A stretch of 64,000 bases of DNA from Methylobacterium oryzihabitans (GTDB lineage Bacteria; Pseudomonadota; Alphaproteobacteria; Rhizobiales; Beijerinckiaceae), in assembly GCF_004004555.2 (NCBI RefSeq), contig NZ_SACP01000013.1:1-64000 (forward strand). The letters run 5' to 3'. The translations under genes and the position numbers were made by a program. Under the pieces are notes generated by a model that saw only the letters and a program-made list of their open reading frames with translations, was not told the DNA's origin and did not search any database. Below are positions 34,398 through 43,464 of the stretch, one piece after another. Position 1 is the stretch's first letter. Each line of letters opens with the position of its first letter.

Positions 34398-35357
34398 TCA
34401 GCGCTTGAAGACGAGCCCCTGCTCCGACCACGGCAGGCGCGTCACCCGCGTTCCCCGCGCTTCGAAGAAGTCGTCGAACCGCCAGGGCGGCGCGGCCAGA
34501 TGCCCGTAATTGTCGAGCAGCAGCGGCGCGCCCGGCAGCAGGGTGTCCCAGGCGAAGCGCAGGCCCGGCTCCTGCCAGCCGAGGTCGATATGGGCGAAGC
34601 AGAGCGGCCCCCGGACCCGGGCGAGGCAGGCCGGGTCGTCGACGAGCCCGACGATCATCTCGACGTGGTCGTAGACCTCGTTCATCCGCACCGCGATCTC
34701 GTCCGTGCACATCGTCGCGGTCGGATCCATCATGTGGGTCTCGAACAGGTCCATCATGTAGAAGGTCCGGGTCTGGCCGAGATACTTCAGCGTCCTGGCG
34801 ATGAACCAGGAACTGCCGCCCTGCCAGCTTCCCATCTCCAGGACGCTGGCCTCCGGCGAGAGGGTCAGGCCGGTCCGCAGCAGCTCGACGAGGAAGCGGA
34901 TCTTCTCCGGGTTCATCATCGAAACCGGGGCGTCGGCCTCGTTCCTGAGCACGGCGTGGTAGAGCGCCTCCTGCTCGTAGGGCTTGATCTCGGTCGTGTC
35001 CTTGTAGGCGAGCCTCGGCGGATAGTAGTGCCGCGTCCAGCCGAAGTGCCGGACCACCCGGCCGAGATACTCGTACAGGTGCCGGTACTCGCAGCCGAGG
35101 ATCAGGGCGGCGTCGACCCGGTGCGGGATGTCCACGACCGGCACGCCGCGGAACCGCATCTCGCGGCCGGCATAGAGCGGGTTGGGATCGTACACCGCGG
35201 CGATGCGGTCGGGGCGCAGGTTGATGACGTGCTTGGCGTACTCGCCGAAGCCGACGAGCACCACCGGCCCGCTGGTCTCGTCGCAGGCCCGGATGAGGTT
35301 CGCAAGACCCTCGTGATCGACGAAGACCGTGGGGGTGGCGTGAACGGGATAGGACAT
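34398..35357 (-). CDS. TylF/MycF-type methyltransferase with N-terminal Rossmann-like domain
   Basis: A 319-residue protein. Residues about 28-110 look like a nucleotide-sugar or PglD-type Rossmann module (GPVVLVGFGEYAKHV, AAVYDPNPLYAGR). The C-terminal part (about 150-319) is a SAM-dependent methyltransferase of the macrocin-O-methyltransferase type (SVLEMGSWQGGSSWFIA, CFAHIDLGW, LLLDNYGHL). In bacteria such fusions methylate sugars in surface glycans or antibiotics. It opens a group of glycan-related genes up to 39.7 kb. The substrate is unknown. Confidence 0.75.
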   Translation of the reverse strand: MSYPVHATPTVFVDHEGLANLIRACDETSGPVVLVGFGEYAKHVINLRPDRIAAVYDPNPLYAGREMRFRGVPVVDIPHRVDAALILGCEYRHLYEYLGRVVRHFGWTRHYYPPRLAYKDTTEIKPYEQEALYHAVLRNEADAPVSMMNPEKIRFLVELLRTGLTLSPEASVLEMGSWQGGSSWFIARTLKYLGQTRTFYMMDLFETHMMDPTATMCTDEIAVRMNEVYDHVEMIVGLVDDPACLARVRGPLCFAHIDLGWQEPGLRFAWDTLLPGAPLLLDNYGHLAAPPWRFDDFFEARGTRVTRLPWSEQGLVFKR

Positions 35358-35617
35358 CGGGTGGGCCGCTTTTTTCAGGAAAGGGGGACGATCATCCGGT
35401 GATGCCCGCGGACCATCGCGACCGAGGACGGCGACATCAAGCGGCGGGTCACCGGACAGGAGGGCGCACGACCTCGATGCTGGCGCAGCTCGAAGCAGGT
35501 CGATGGGGGGCTACCGCGGTCGAACGATTCCGCAGCGGTCTTGAGGGTTGCATCCGCGGGCTCAACTATCCTCGACATGATCAACCGCCATGATACCGCC
35601 CGATCCCGCCGAGGAGG

Positions 35618-37024
35618 TCAGCGCCCGATGAGCCGCTCCATGCTCGACATGAGGCGATTTTGTTTGACGGCAGGTGCGGTAGAGAAGATGTGGTCGTAGT
35701 AGCTTCTAATCCTGTTGACTTTGTGGTCAGCGCCGACGCCGCCGCAGAAATGGACAAGTCCTCGCCCGGTAATGTCCTCGTTGCGCTCGGGCGGCCACGG
35801 GTGAACAAATGGCTCCATGACATCGAGGTCGTAGCTGGACAGCTTGCTAAAAATATAATTTGCCGCCGGCTGATCGTAGGCTTCCTGACTCGTTCGGGCT
35901 AGCCCATGCCGCAGATGTGAATAAATTGAGTGTATCACTGCTTTGAAGGCCCATCTCACATCATCGATATTTCTAAATCCGATGACTCCGGAATTGAAGC
36001 CGAGCAACTTCTGCGGCTTGCAATGTTCGTCTCCTGCGATCAGTACTGATCCATAATGCGGAAGATCAATTGCTCCCTCCGATTTGACAGAAATGCCAGA
36101 TTGGCTTGAGAGCTTTATCAGGGTTTCCAAGATGCTGGAGTTGCAAATAATATCAAAATCGCAATACATTATCGGTTGGTAACGACTGATTATGTCGATG
36201 TCGTAGACTTTGAAGCGAGCGCAGACCATGTCGATCACATCATGGACTGGCACGAAGACGACGTGCAAGCGTGCGGGATCGATGAAATCGAGAATATTCT
36301 TTATGTAATTTTCGCTCATATTGGTAATAATCATATAATCGCCGCAATAATTGCCAGCATTTTCAATGCTAGAGATGCACATTCTTAGAAGTATAAAGGA
36401 ATTATCCTTTCCATACGCCGAAAAATAAAGTAGTGGCTTGAAAAGATCAAGACGTTCGATTTTGTATTTGTCGTGTATGAGATAGACACTCCGCGCCTGA
36501 TCTGTGTAGGAATACTTTGCAATATCAACTAGAAACGTAGAGAAATTTCCGATCCTCAGGCTGAAGTTTGCCTCGAATGAAACATCTTCACGCCGAATTC
36601 GCTGTTTTAGCGACGGTGATATCCAGTCGTTGCTGATCAAGAGATTTTCTATAGAGTCGTCATGGAGTAACCAGAATCGCTCGTAGACTTCCATCCACGG
36701 CTTCAAATTCATGATGCCATTCGGCTCAGCGGAAAGGAATAGGCCGTTTTGCTCCAGACAGACGAAAGCCGTCCCGTGCGAACTCAGGGCGAACCCACAG
36801 GACCGGTTTGGTATCGTGGCAACCGCGCGTGTGGCTCCGCCATCGAAGGCGATGTACACGGCCGTGTTTTTCTCGTCTCTGAAATAGAGGTATGCAAGAC
36901 CGTCGATGTCAATCATGCGGACGGCATGACGGTCCCGGATATCCTTGGAAGCGGTCAGGGTGTCCGTCCCTGCATCGTATGAAACGACCTGCCCATGCAC
37001 CGTGACGAGTTTGGGATGGGTCAT
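35618..37024 (-). CDS. Putative glycosyltransferase with beta-trefoil-like N-terminus, low GC
   Basis: A 468-residue protein, not clearly placed. Residues about 75-125 contain HGTAFVCLEQNGLFLSAEPNG and a W-x-x-F tail, the signature of fascin/beta-trefoil carbohydrate-contact repeats. Residues about 195-420 look like a GT-A glycosyltransferase, with PIMYCDFDIICNSS giving a DxD-like metal site at 289-291 and LGFNSGVIGFRN as in GT8-type enzymes. The gene is strikingly AT-rich beside its neighbours, suggesting recent transfer. Its ATG overlaps the stop of a short CX3CX2C frame upstream (ATGA). Probably glycan synthesis; the sugar is unknown. Confidence 0.65.
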   Translation of the reverse strand: MTHPKLVTVHGQVVSYDAGTDTLTASKDIRDRHAVRMIDIDGLAYLYFRDEKNTAVYIAFDGGATRAVATIPNRSCGFALSSHGTAFVCLEQNGLFLSAEPNGIMNLKPWMEVYERFWLLHDDSIENLLISNDWISPSLKQRIRREDVSFEANFSLRIGNFSTFLVDIAKYSYTDQARSVYLIHDKYKIERLDLFKPLLYFSAYGKDNSFILLRMCISSIENAGNYCGDYMIITNMSENYIKNILDFIDPARLHVVFVPVHDVIDMVCARFKVYDIDIISRYQPIMYCDFDIICNSSILETLIKLSSQSGISVKSEGAIDLPHYGSVLIAGDEHCKPQKLLGFNSGVIGFRNIDDVRWAFKAVIHSIYSHLRHGLARTSQEAYDQPAANYIFSKLSSYDLDVMEPFVHPWPPERNEDITGRGLVHFCGGVGADHKVNRIRSYYDHIFSTAPAVKQNRLMSSMERLIGR

Positions 37025-37209
37025 CGATCCAGTCTCGGACTCTTGGGTAGGGTGAGAAAGCGACCATGCATGATAGGCATAGTGTTGGGACGACGCATGA
37101 TCTCGGACAGGCGTCGTGTCAAGTCTCTTATATTATGAGATCCGCATGGCAGCATATTTCGGCATACAATGCAGTGTTTGATGCAGTAATCCGTTGGAAT
37201 GATCGACAA
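37021..37209 (-). pseudogene. Fragment with radical-SAM-like CX3CX2C motif
   Basis: Sixty-two codons from TTG 37209 end in TGA overlapping the ATG of the glycosyltransferase gene. The frame reads TDYCIKHCIVCRNMLPCG, a CX3CX2C cluster as in radical-SAM enzymes. It is open for about 15 more codons upstream (text AYLYELS reads naturally) until a TAG, with no good start codon. So it looks like the N-terminal remnant of a radical-SAM or cysteine-rich protein joined to the downstream gene. It may be chance; the stop-start overlap argues for a real relation. Confidence 0.3.
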
Positions 37210-37424
37210 TTCGTATAGATATGCGGTAGATTGTCGCTTGTCATCCTGTAAAATCTACGGGGTTTATTCATATTAGGAGGTGAATGCAAAAATTATTTAT
37301 TGTCAATGTTGGATAATAATTTTATTCGCCGAATTTATCGATTCTCGTAGTATGCCGACCGCAATTTTGTTGACGCGAGTGAAAAATTGTGCAAACATCG
37401 TATATGTTTTTCTTCCAAACATCT
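37025..37424. other. AT-rich region between divergent glycan genes
   Basis: 400 bp of low GC. It holds the radical-SAM-like remnant (to 37209) on the minus strand and, on the plus strand, a 10-codon frame behind a perfect Shine-Dalgarno (37275-37316). I see no other gene. It probably marks an insertion or deletion junction. Confidence 0.5.
37284..37316 (+). CDS. 10-codon ORF behind a perfect Shine-Dalgarno (leader peptide or gene remnant)
   Basis: AGGAGG (37275-37280) is followed 3 nt later by ATG 37284; the frame reads MQKLFIVNVG and stops at TAA 37314. This is the strongest Shine-Dalgarno in the island. It could be a leader peptide for the methyltransferase gene 108 nt downstream, or the surviving start of a lost gene, as MQKLFIVNVG resembles an ordinary protein N-terminus. 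Confidence 0.35.
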   Translation: MQKLFIVNVG

Positions 37425-38330
37425 ATGACTAGACACTATCTTGATACATTCACCATCTTTCGAGGCACTATCATTGCCGAAGGGTGGTGTGAAAATTTTA
37501 ACCCGGTTTTGTATTACGACGGCCGTCGTGTGAAGATCAGCACGTGTGAAGTGCTTCGCCCGGATCTTGTTCCCACCTTCGGCGAGAAGGCAGCCCGATG
37601 GGGCTTCCGCTTAAGCGCGGCGATGCCCGAATACGGCATCGCTCATGAGAAGTTGATGCTGAGGCTGAACCGCAGGACGGCTATCACGGCGCCGGCCGAT
37701 GCCTTCCGTCCAGCGGACGCCCAGTTCGCGGCAATGCGGGACACATTCCGAGACGAGGTCGCGCGACGCGGCGGCAGCCTCGTCGAGATCGGCTCGCGGG
37801 CTCGCAGCGGCGTCACCTATCGAGACTGGTTTCCAGCCGGGATCCGCTATGTCGGGATCGACATCACGGCCGGTGACAACGTCGATATCGTCGCCGATGC
37901 CCACCATCTGACCGACGTTCTGCGCGAGCGGTTCGACTTCGCTTTCTCGATGGCGGTCTTCGAGCACCTGTTGATGCCGTGGAAGGTGGCGCTCGAGCTC
38001 AACGCGGTCCTCAACGACGGGGCGCTCGGTCTCATTGTGTCGCACGGCGCTTGGCCGCTGCACGAGGAGCCATGGGACTTCTGGCGCTACTCCAAGGACG
38101 CTTGGCGGGGGATTTTCAACCGACACACCGGGTTCGAAGTCGTCGCCGCCGAGTATGAACACGCCGCCGCGATCGTCCCACGCTTCGCCAGCGGCGGGCC
38201 GCTACGGGGCATCGACGGGTCGGGAACGTTTCTCATGAGTGGGTGTCTCATCCGCAAGGTTGGCCCGGCGCTGGTCCGCTGGGACGGACGGGCCGGCGAT
38301 GTCTACGACCTGGGTTATTCGCACGGCTGA
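37425..38330 (+). CDS. SAM-dependent methyltransferase (type 11-like)
   Basis: A 301-residue protein from ATG 37425; ATG 37404 or GTG 37389 would extend it. The N-terminal part (1-75) is beta-rich (TIFRGTIIAEGWCENFNP). The Rossmann methyltransferase core (about 105-260) has SLVEIGSRARSG as the SAM loop, YVGIDITAGDNVD with the acidic ribose contact, and FDFAFSMAVFEHLLMPW as motif IV. Such proteins with an N-terminal beta domain occur in polysaccharide clusters. The 5' end is AT-rich and the 3' end GC-rich, so composition drifts within the gene. No clear Shine-Dalgarno. Confidence 0.75.
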   Translation: MTRHYLDTFTIFRGTIIAEGWCENFNPVLYYDGRRVKISTCEVLRPDLVPTFGEKAARWGFRLSAAMPEYGIAHEKLMLRLNRRTAITAPADAFRPADAQFAAMRDTFRDEVARRGGSLVEIGSRARSGVTYRDWFPAGIRYVGIDITAGDNVDIVADAHHLTDVLRERFDFAFSMAVFEHLLMPWKVALELNAVLNDGALGLIVSHGAWPLHEEPWDFWRYSKDAWRGIFNRHTGFEVVAAEYEHAAAIVPRFASGGPLRGIDGSGTFLMSGCLIRKVGPALVRWDGRAGDVYDLGYSHG

Positions 38331-39703
38331 CGCGGGCATGGTTCGTCCGATTCCGGCAGGAGGAAAGCCTCGCTCTCCGGCCGCCGCAGCCCGAGCGCCA
38401 GCCGCCCCATCCCCGGACGGGTGCGGGCGTTCATCCAGCCATCGGCGATCGAGCCGATGTCGACCGCGACGCCGCCGGATCGCCGGATCCGGTCGCAATA
38501 GAACTTGCCGAGGATGCCGGCCGCCACGAGGTACAGCCGGCCGTCGAGCGGCCGCGTCAGGGCCTCGATGATCTGTTCGTAGCGGTCGGGCCAGTGCGTG
38601 CCGGCGACCGCCCCCTCGCTCAGGAGGTGGCCGTGCCCCTTCTCGCCGGGAACGTGGTGGTACTCCACCTCCCGGAAGCCGAAGCGGCCGGCGAGCCTGT
38701 CGGGGAGTTCGGCGTGGCAGGAGATCAGGCCGATCCGCTCCTGCGACGCCATGATCTCGGCGAGCAGCCCGGTCTCGTGCAGCTCGACATGGACGAGCTG
38801 GATGCAGCTCAGGGCCTCCGGGGGGCGGTCGACCCGCAGGAGGTTGGCGAGCGTCGTGATCCCGGTCATGCTCAGGATCCGGTACTCGTGCTGCAACCAG
38901 CCAGTGTAGGGCATCCCGACGATGTCGGCATCGCGGATCACGTCGGTCAGGCCGAGGGCGTGGCCGAGGAACGGGTCCGCCGTGGCGTCGACCGTGCCGG
39001 CGAACCAGACCTGCGCCCGGTTCCGGCGGTTGGCCCGGTAGAGATGGGCGTGGCGGGCCTCGTCGAGATGGCCGAAGGACACGAACGCGCCCTCGCCGTC
39101 GCCGCAGCGCACGAGGCCGAACCCGCGGCGCTCGCGCAGGGCCGCGGCGATGCGGTCCGCGACCGCGGCGACCGGCAGGTAATGCGGCGAGGCTTCGAGC
39201 CGGGCCACCATCGCCATGACCCGCGCGCGCGGATACCGCGCCGCATAGAGGCCGAACTCGGTCACGATCCGGATCTGCTGCTCCCATGCCGCCCGGTCCT
39301 GGACCCGGTCGAGGGGAATGCGGTCGAGGCAGCGCGCCGCCTCCGCGTGGTCGCCGAGCCCGTGCAGCACCCGCGCGGCGAGCAGGCAGGTGCGGTCCTC
39401 GTGCGGATGATCGGCGAGGATCCGCCGCAGGGCGTGCAGGCCATCGACGTGCAGGCCCTCGTGCAGGAACAGGACCGCCTTCTCGTAGCGCGCCGCGATG
39501 TCGGTCGGGCTGCGCCTGCAGACCCGGTCGAGCATCGCGAGCGCCGGATCGCGCAGGCCCGCATCGCGGGCGACGATGCCGAGCTCGACGAGTTCCCCGG
39601 ATCCGACCTCGTCGCCCGCCGCCAGGGCCGCGGCCATCACGCGGCCGAGTTCCGCCCGGTCGGGCAGGACGGAGCGGGCCTCGTGCAGGAAGCGGTGGGA
39701 CAT
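38315..39703 (-). CDS. TPR-linked GT-D-type glycosyltransferase
   Basis: A 462-residue protein. Residues about 35-150 form TPR-like helical repeats (DPALAMLDRVCRRSPTDIAARYEKA and later units). From about 193 the text GFGLVRCGDGEGAFVSF carries the DGE signature of GT-D fold enzymes (DUF1792 type), and the C-terminus has LYLVAAGILGKFYCDRIRRSGGVAVDIGS. GT-D enzymes add glucose or related sugars to glycoproteins or glycans. It converges with the methyltransferase, overlapping its 3' end by 16 nt. The ATG 39703 start follows non-coding text. Confidence 0.7.
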   Translation of the reverse strand: MSHRFLHEARSVLPDRAELGRVMAAALAAGDEVGSGELVELGIVARDAGLRDPALAMLDRVCRRSPTDIAARYEKAVLFLHEGLHVDGLHALRRILADHPHEDRTCLLAARVLHGLGDHAEAARCLDRIPLDRVQDRAAWEQQIRIVTEFGLYAARYPRARVMAMVARLEASPHYLPVAAVADRIAAALRERRGFGLVRCGDGEGAFVSFGHLDEARHAHLYRANRRNRAQVWFAGTVDATADPFLGHALGLTDVIRDADIVGMPYTGWLQHEYRILSMTGITTLANLLRVDRPPEALSCIQLVHVELHETGLLAEIMASQERIGLISCHAELPDRLAGRFGFREVEYHHVPGEKGHGHLLSEGAVAGTHWPDRYEQIIEALTRPLDGRLYLVAAGILGKFYCDRIRRSGGVAVDIGSIADGWMNARTRPGMGRLALGLRRPESEAFLLPESDEPCPRQPCE

Positions 39704-40180
39704 CGCGGGCAGCGTCCTGAGGTCCGGCGGGACGGGCTCACCTCCCGGCCGCCGCCGGGCATGAGGACGGCCGCGGGAGAGGCGTCCCCGCCCGCCCGTC
39801 GGCCGGGGCCGGCTATCGCATACAACCTTTCCTGGTAGAAGCCGTGCTGCAACCCTCGGTGGCCGGCCGCTCAGGGCGATCGCGCGAAGAGCGATCGCGC
39901 CGTGTGCCGGGCGCGGAGCGAAAGCCGGGTGAGCGGGCGACACGATGGGTCGCGCACGAACGCCGGCGCTCGAGGCCGAGCCGAAAATCCAGGGCGATCG
40001 CGTTCGAGCGACGGCCCTGCCCGGCCGTTCCGGCCACCTTGCCATCGTGCGCCCGATCCGATAAAGGGCCGCCCATCCCACACGCGGAGCCGGCCTCATG
40101 GAGCAATGAGGCCCCTTCCGGTGGCCGGTGCCCTGCGCCGGTCGCATGCCTCCGCGGCGGAGAGAACCGGAGACACCACC
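39704..40180. promoter_or_regulatory. Intergenic region upstream of rpsB
   Basis: 477 bp without a supported gene. It contains the palindromic block GGCGATCGCGCGAAGAGC at 39877-39895 and later GCGATCGCG copies near 39995, so it may hold another interspersed palindrome. TTGCCA (40039-40044) with ATAAAG (40061-40066), 16 bp apart, is a possible rpsB promoter at about 115 bp from the start. Evidence is by eye only. Confidence 0.35.
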
Positions 40181-41230
40181 ATGGCCCTTCCCGATTTCAC
40201 CATGCGTCAGCTCCTGGAGGCCGGCGCCCATTTCGGTCACCAGTCGCACCGCTGGAACCCGAAGATGCAGCCCTACATCTTCGGCACCCGCAACAACATC
40301 CACATCGTCGACCTCGCCCAGACCGTGCCGGCGCTCTACCAGGCGCTGCAGGCGGTGAGCGACACCGTCGCCAAGGGCGGCCGGGTGCTGTTCGTCGGCA
40401 CCAAGCGCCAGGCGGCCGACACCATCGCCGACGCGGCCAAGCGCTCGGCCCAGTACTTCGTCAACTCGCGCTGGCTCGGCGGCACGCTGACCAACTGGAA
40501 GACGATCTCGGGCTCGATCTCGCGCCTGCGCAAGGTCGAGGAGACCCTCGCCGGCGGCGGCCAGGGCCTGACCAAGAAGGAGCGCCTGATGCTGTCGCGC
40601 GAGCGCGACAAGCTCGAGAAGGCGCTCGGCGGCATCAAGGACATGGGCGGCGTGCCCGACCTGCTGTTCGTGATCGACACCAACAAGGAGCAGCTCGCGA
40701 TCAAGGAGGCCAAGCGCCTCGGGATCCCGGTCGCGGCGATCGTCGACACCAACTGCGACCCGGACGGCATCACCTACGTGGTCCCGGCCAACGACGACGC
40801 CGGCCGCGCCATCGCGCTCTACTGCGACCTCATCGCCCGCGCGGCGATCGACGGCATCTCCCGCGGCCAGGGCGCCCTCGGCATCGATCTCGGCGAGTCC
40901 GACGAGCCGGCGGTCGAGGAACTGCCGGCCAACCTCAACGAGCCCGAGGTCGCGCCGGTCGACGTCAACGAGCCGTATGTCGGCGAGCCCTTCGAGCTGC
41001 TGGCCGCCCCCCGCGGCGCGCCGGACGACCTCACCAAGCTCACCGGCGTCGGCCCGCAGCTCGTCCAGAAGCTCAACGACGCCGGCATCTACCACTACTG
41101 GCAGGTCGCCGCGATGACCCCCGAGGACGTCGCCAAGGTCGATGCCGACCTCAAGCTCAACGGCCGCATCGACCGCGACGGCTGGGTCGGCCAGGCCCGC
41201 GGCTTCGTCGAGGCCGCCGCGGCGGCGTGA
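40181..41230 (+). CDS. rpsB: 30S ribosomal protein uS2 (RpsB) with helix-hairpin-helix extension
   Basis: A 349-residue protein. Residues 1-230 are canonical uS2 ([55 protein letters not shown]). About 100 extra residues follow: an acidic linker and a helix-hairpin-helix-like unit ([29 protein letters not shown]). The extension is common in alphaproteobacteria; its role is unsettled. uS2 sits on the 30S platform and is encoded with tsf, as here. Confidence 0.97.
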   Translation: MALPDFTMRQLLEAGAHFGHQSHRWNPKMQPYIFGTRNNIHIVDLAQTVPALYQALQAVSDTVAKGGRVLFVGTKRQAADTIADAAKRSAQYFVNSRWLGGTLTNWKTISGSISRLRKVEETLAGGGQGLTKKERLMLSRERDKLEKALGGIKDMGGVPDLLFVIDTNKEQLAIKEAKRLGIPVAAIVDTNCDPDGITYVVPANDDAGRAIALYCDLIARAAIDGISRGQGALGIDLGESDEPAVEELPANLNEPEVAPVDVNEPYVGEPFELLAAPRGAPDDLTKLTGVGPQLVQKLNDAGIYHYWQVAAMTPEDVAKVDADLKLNGRIDRDGWVGQARGFVEAAAAA

Positions 41231-41433
41231 GCCGCCCCGCGGCGCAAGCGGCCGGTTCCGCCATCCGCCGGGCGCGTGCCGCGTCCGGCCCCGAACCGTT
41301 CCAGCCCGGCGCCCACCAGCGCCGGGCTCCCTTTATCGGATCATCCGCCCGCGCGGCGCCCGGACGGAGCCGGTCGCGGCATCGCGACGGCGATCTCGGG
41401 CGATCCATCGAAGACCACACGAAAGGACGTCCC

Positions 41434-42357
41434 ATGGCCAACATCACGGCAGCGATGGTCAAGGACCTGCGCGAGAAGACCGGCGCGGGCATGATGGACT
41501 GCAAGTCCGCCCTCAACGAGACCGCCGGCGACATCGAGGCCGCCGTCGACTGGCTGCGCAAGAAGGGCCTCGCCAAGGCCGCCAAGAAGGCCGGCCGCGT
41601 CGCCGCCGAGGGTCTGGTCGCGGTCGAGTCCGCCGGCCATCACGCGTCGATCCTCGAAGTCAATTCCGAGACCGACTTCGTCGCTCGCAACGACGGCTTC
41701 CAGGCCTTCGTCCGCGAGGCCGCCAAGCTCGCGCTCGGTGCCGGCGGCAGCGTCGAGACCCTCGAGGCGACCCACTTCCCGGGCTCGCCGACGACGGTCA
41801 AGGACAAGCTGCAGGAGCTGATCGCCACCATCGGCGAGAACATGACCCTGCGCCGCACCGCCGCGCTCCAGGTGAGCCAGGGCCTGATCGCGAGCTACGT
41901 CCACAGCCAGGTCGCCGAGGGGCTGGGCAAGATCGGCGTGCTCGTCGCCCTCGAATCGGCCGGCGACGTGGCCTTCCTCGGCACGCTCGGCCGCCAGATC
42001 GCGATGCACATCGCCGCCACCAACCCGGTCGCCCTCGACGCCTCGGGCGTCGACGCCGCCACGCTGGAGCGCGAGAGCAACATCCTGCGCGAGAAGAACG
42101 CCGGCAAGCCCGACCACGTGCTGGCCAAGATCGTCGAGAGCGGCCTGAAGACCTACTACAAGGAGGTCACCCTCCTCGAGCAGCCCTTCGTGCACGACAC
42201 CTCGAAGTCGGTCGCCCAGGTGCTCAAGGAGGCCGAGGGCAAGGCCGGCGCTCCGGTCAAGCTCACCGGCTTCGTGCGCTACGCGCTCGGCGAGGGCATC
42301 GAGAAGGAAGAGGCCCCGGACTTCGCCGCCGAGGTCGCGGCCGCCGCCAAGGGCTGA
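41434..42357 (+). CDS. tsf: Translation elongation factor Ts
   Basis: A 307-residue nucleotide exchange factor for EF-Tu. It has the N-terminal UBA-like module ([20 protein letters not shown]), the core contact motif [11 protein letters not shown] (landmark TDFVARN, about residues 80-86) and a C-terminal dimer part. It follows rpsB by 203 bp; ATG 41434 is preceded by AAAGGACG. A hairpin terminator lies 42 nt after the stop. Confidence 0.97.
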   Translation: MANITAAMVKDLREKTGAGMMDCKSALNETAGDIEAAVDWLRKKGLAKAAKKAGRVAAEGLVAVESAGHHASILEVNSETDFVARNDGFQAFVREAAKLALGAGGSVETLEATHFPGSPTTVKDKLQELIATIGENMTLRRTAALQVSQGLIASYVHSQVAEGLGKIGVLVALESAGDVAFLGTLGRQIAMHIAATNPVALDASGVDAATLERESNILREKNAGKPDHVLAKIVESGLKTYYKEVTLLEQPFVHDTSKSVAQVLKEAEGKAGAPVKLTGFVRYALGEGIEKEEAPDFAAEVAAAAKG

Positions 42358-42398
42358 GGCCGCGGGCCGACGCCCGGGGCGTCGACCCTCGCCGGTCA

Positions 42399-42438
42399 CG
42401 GGCCGGACCGCGAATCCGCGGTCCGGCCCGTCGCGTTT
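42399..42438 (+). terminator. Rho-independent terminator after tsf
   Basis: A 14-bp perfect stem (42399-42412 and 42417-42430) with loop AATC is followed by TCGCGTTT. Only three Ts, but the stem is very strong and separates rpsB-tsf from pyrH. Confidence 0.7.
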
Positions 42439-42599
42439 CGGGGCCGGGCGGCGACGCCCACGGCCCGCAACGCGGGACGCCGGAGCGCCTGCGACGCCTC
42501 GACGGGGCCGGCGCCCGGGGGTAGAAGCCGCCCGGGCACCCCGTGCCCGCCCGATTCCCAACCGTGAGCCGGCCCCCGGGGCGGCGGCAGGAGAGCCAG

Positions 42600-43322
42600 A
42601 TGTCGGAGACGACGCCGTTTCGCCGCGTGCTCGTGAAACTCTCCGGCGAGGCCCTGGCGGCCCCGGACGGCTACTGGCTGCACCCGCCGACGCTCGCCGC
42701 CCTCGCCGAGGACATCGCCGGGTCGGTCAAGGCCGGGCTGCAGATCGCCCTGGTGGTCGGCGGCGGCAACGTCATCCGCGGGGCCCGCGTCTCGGCCGCC
42801 GGCTGGATCGACCGCGCCACCGGCGATTCGCTCGGCATGATGGCGACGGTGATGAACTCCCTCGCCCTCGAGACGGCGCTGAACGCCGCCGGCGTCGCCG
42901 CCCGCACGATGTCGGCGGTGTCGATGCCGACGATCTGCGAGACCTACGCCCGCCAGCCGGCGCTGCACCATCTCGACAAGGGGCAGGTCGTGGTGCTGGC
43001 CGGCGGCACCGGCAACCCGTTCTTCACCACCGACACCGCCGCGGTGCTGCGCGCCGCCGAGCTGCGCTGCGACGCCGTGCTCAAGGCGACCCAGGTCGAC
43101 GGCGTCTATTCCGCCGATCCGAAGACCAACCCCGACGCCGTGCGCTACGATCGCCTCACCCACGACGAGGCCATCGCCCGCGACCTCAAGGTGATGGACA
43201 CCGCCGCCTTCGCCCTCGCCCGCGAGAGCCGGCTGTCGATCGTCGTCGGCTCGGTCCACGCCCCGAGTTCGGTGACGGCGATCCTCACCGGCCGGGCGCC
43301 CGCGACCCAGGTCGTGCCGTAA
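42600..43322 (+). CDS. pyrH: UMP kinase PyrH
   Basis: A 240-residue hexameric amino-acid-kinase-fold enzyme that phosphorylates UMP. Motifs: VLVKLSGEAL, VVGGGNVIRG, DSLGMMATVMNSLAL, AGGTGNPFFTTDTAA and KATQVDGVYSADP. ATG 42600 follows AGGAGAG. It heads the group pyrH-frr-uppS-cdsA-dxr-rseP-bamA. Confidence 0.97.
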   Translation: MSETTPFRRVLVKLSGEALAAPDGYWLHPPTLAALAEDIAGSVKAGLQIALVVGGGNVIRGARVSAAGWIDRATGDSLGMMATVMNSLALETALNAAGVAARTMSAVSMPTICETYARQPALHHLDKGQVVVLAGGTGNPFFTTDTAAVLRAAELRCDAVLKATQVDGVYSADPKTNPDAVRYDRLTHDEAIARDLKVMDTAAFALARESRLSIVVGSVHAPSSVTAILTGRAPATQVVP

Positions 43323-43464
43323 AGTGTCGCTCCCGACCCGCCCGGGACCCGATCCGGTCCCGCAGCCATTTGCGGCAGGTCGGGTTTTGGTCCATTGAGG
43401 CCGGACCCCGGGGACGGGCCGGTCCGTCCCCCCGCGATGTCCCACTCCGCCCGGGAAGAGCAGA

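Noticed and set aside
40039..40066. TTGCCA-N16-ATAAAG as a definite rpsB promoter.
   Set aside because: The match is weak in a very GC-rich genome and the distance to the start is over 100 bp; noted only as a possibility in the intergenic entry.
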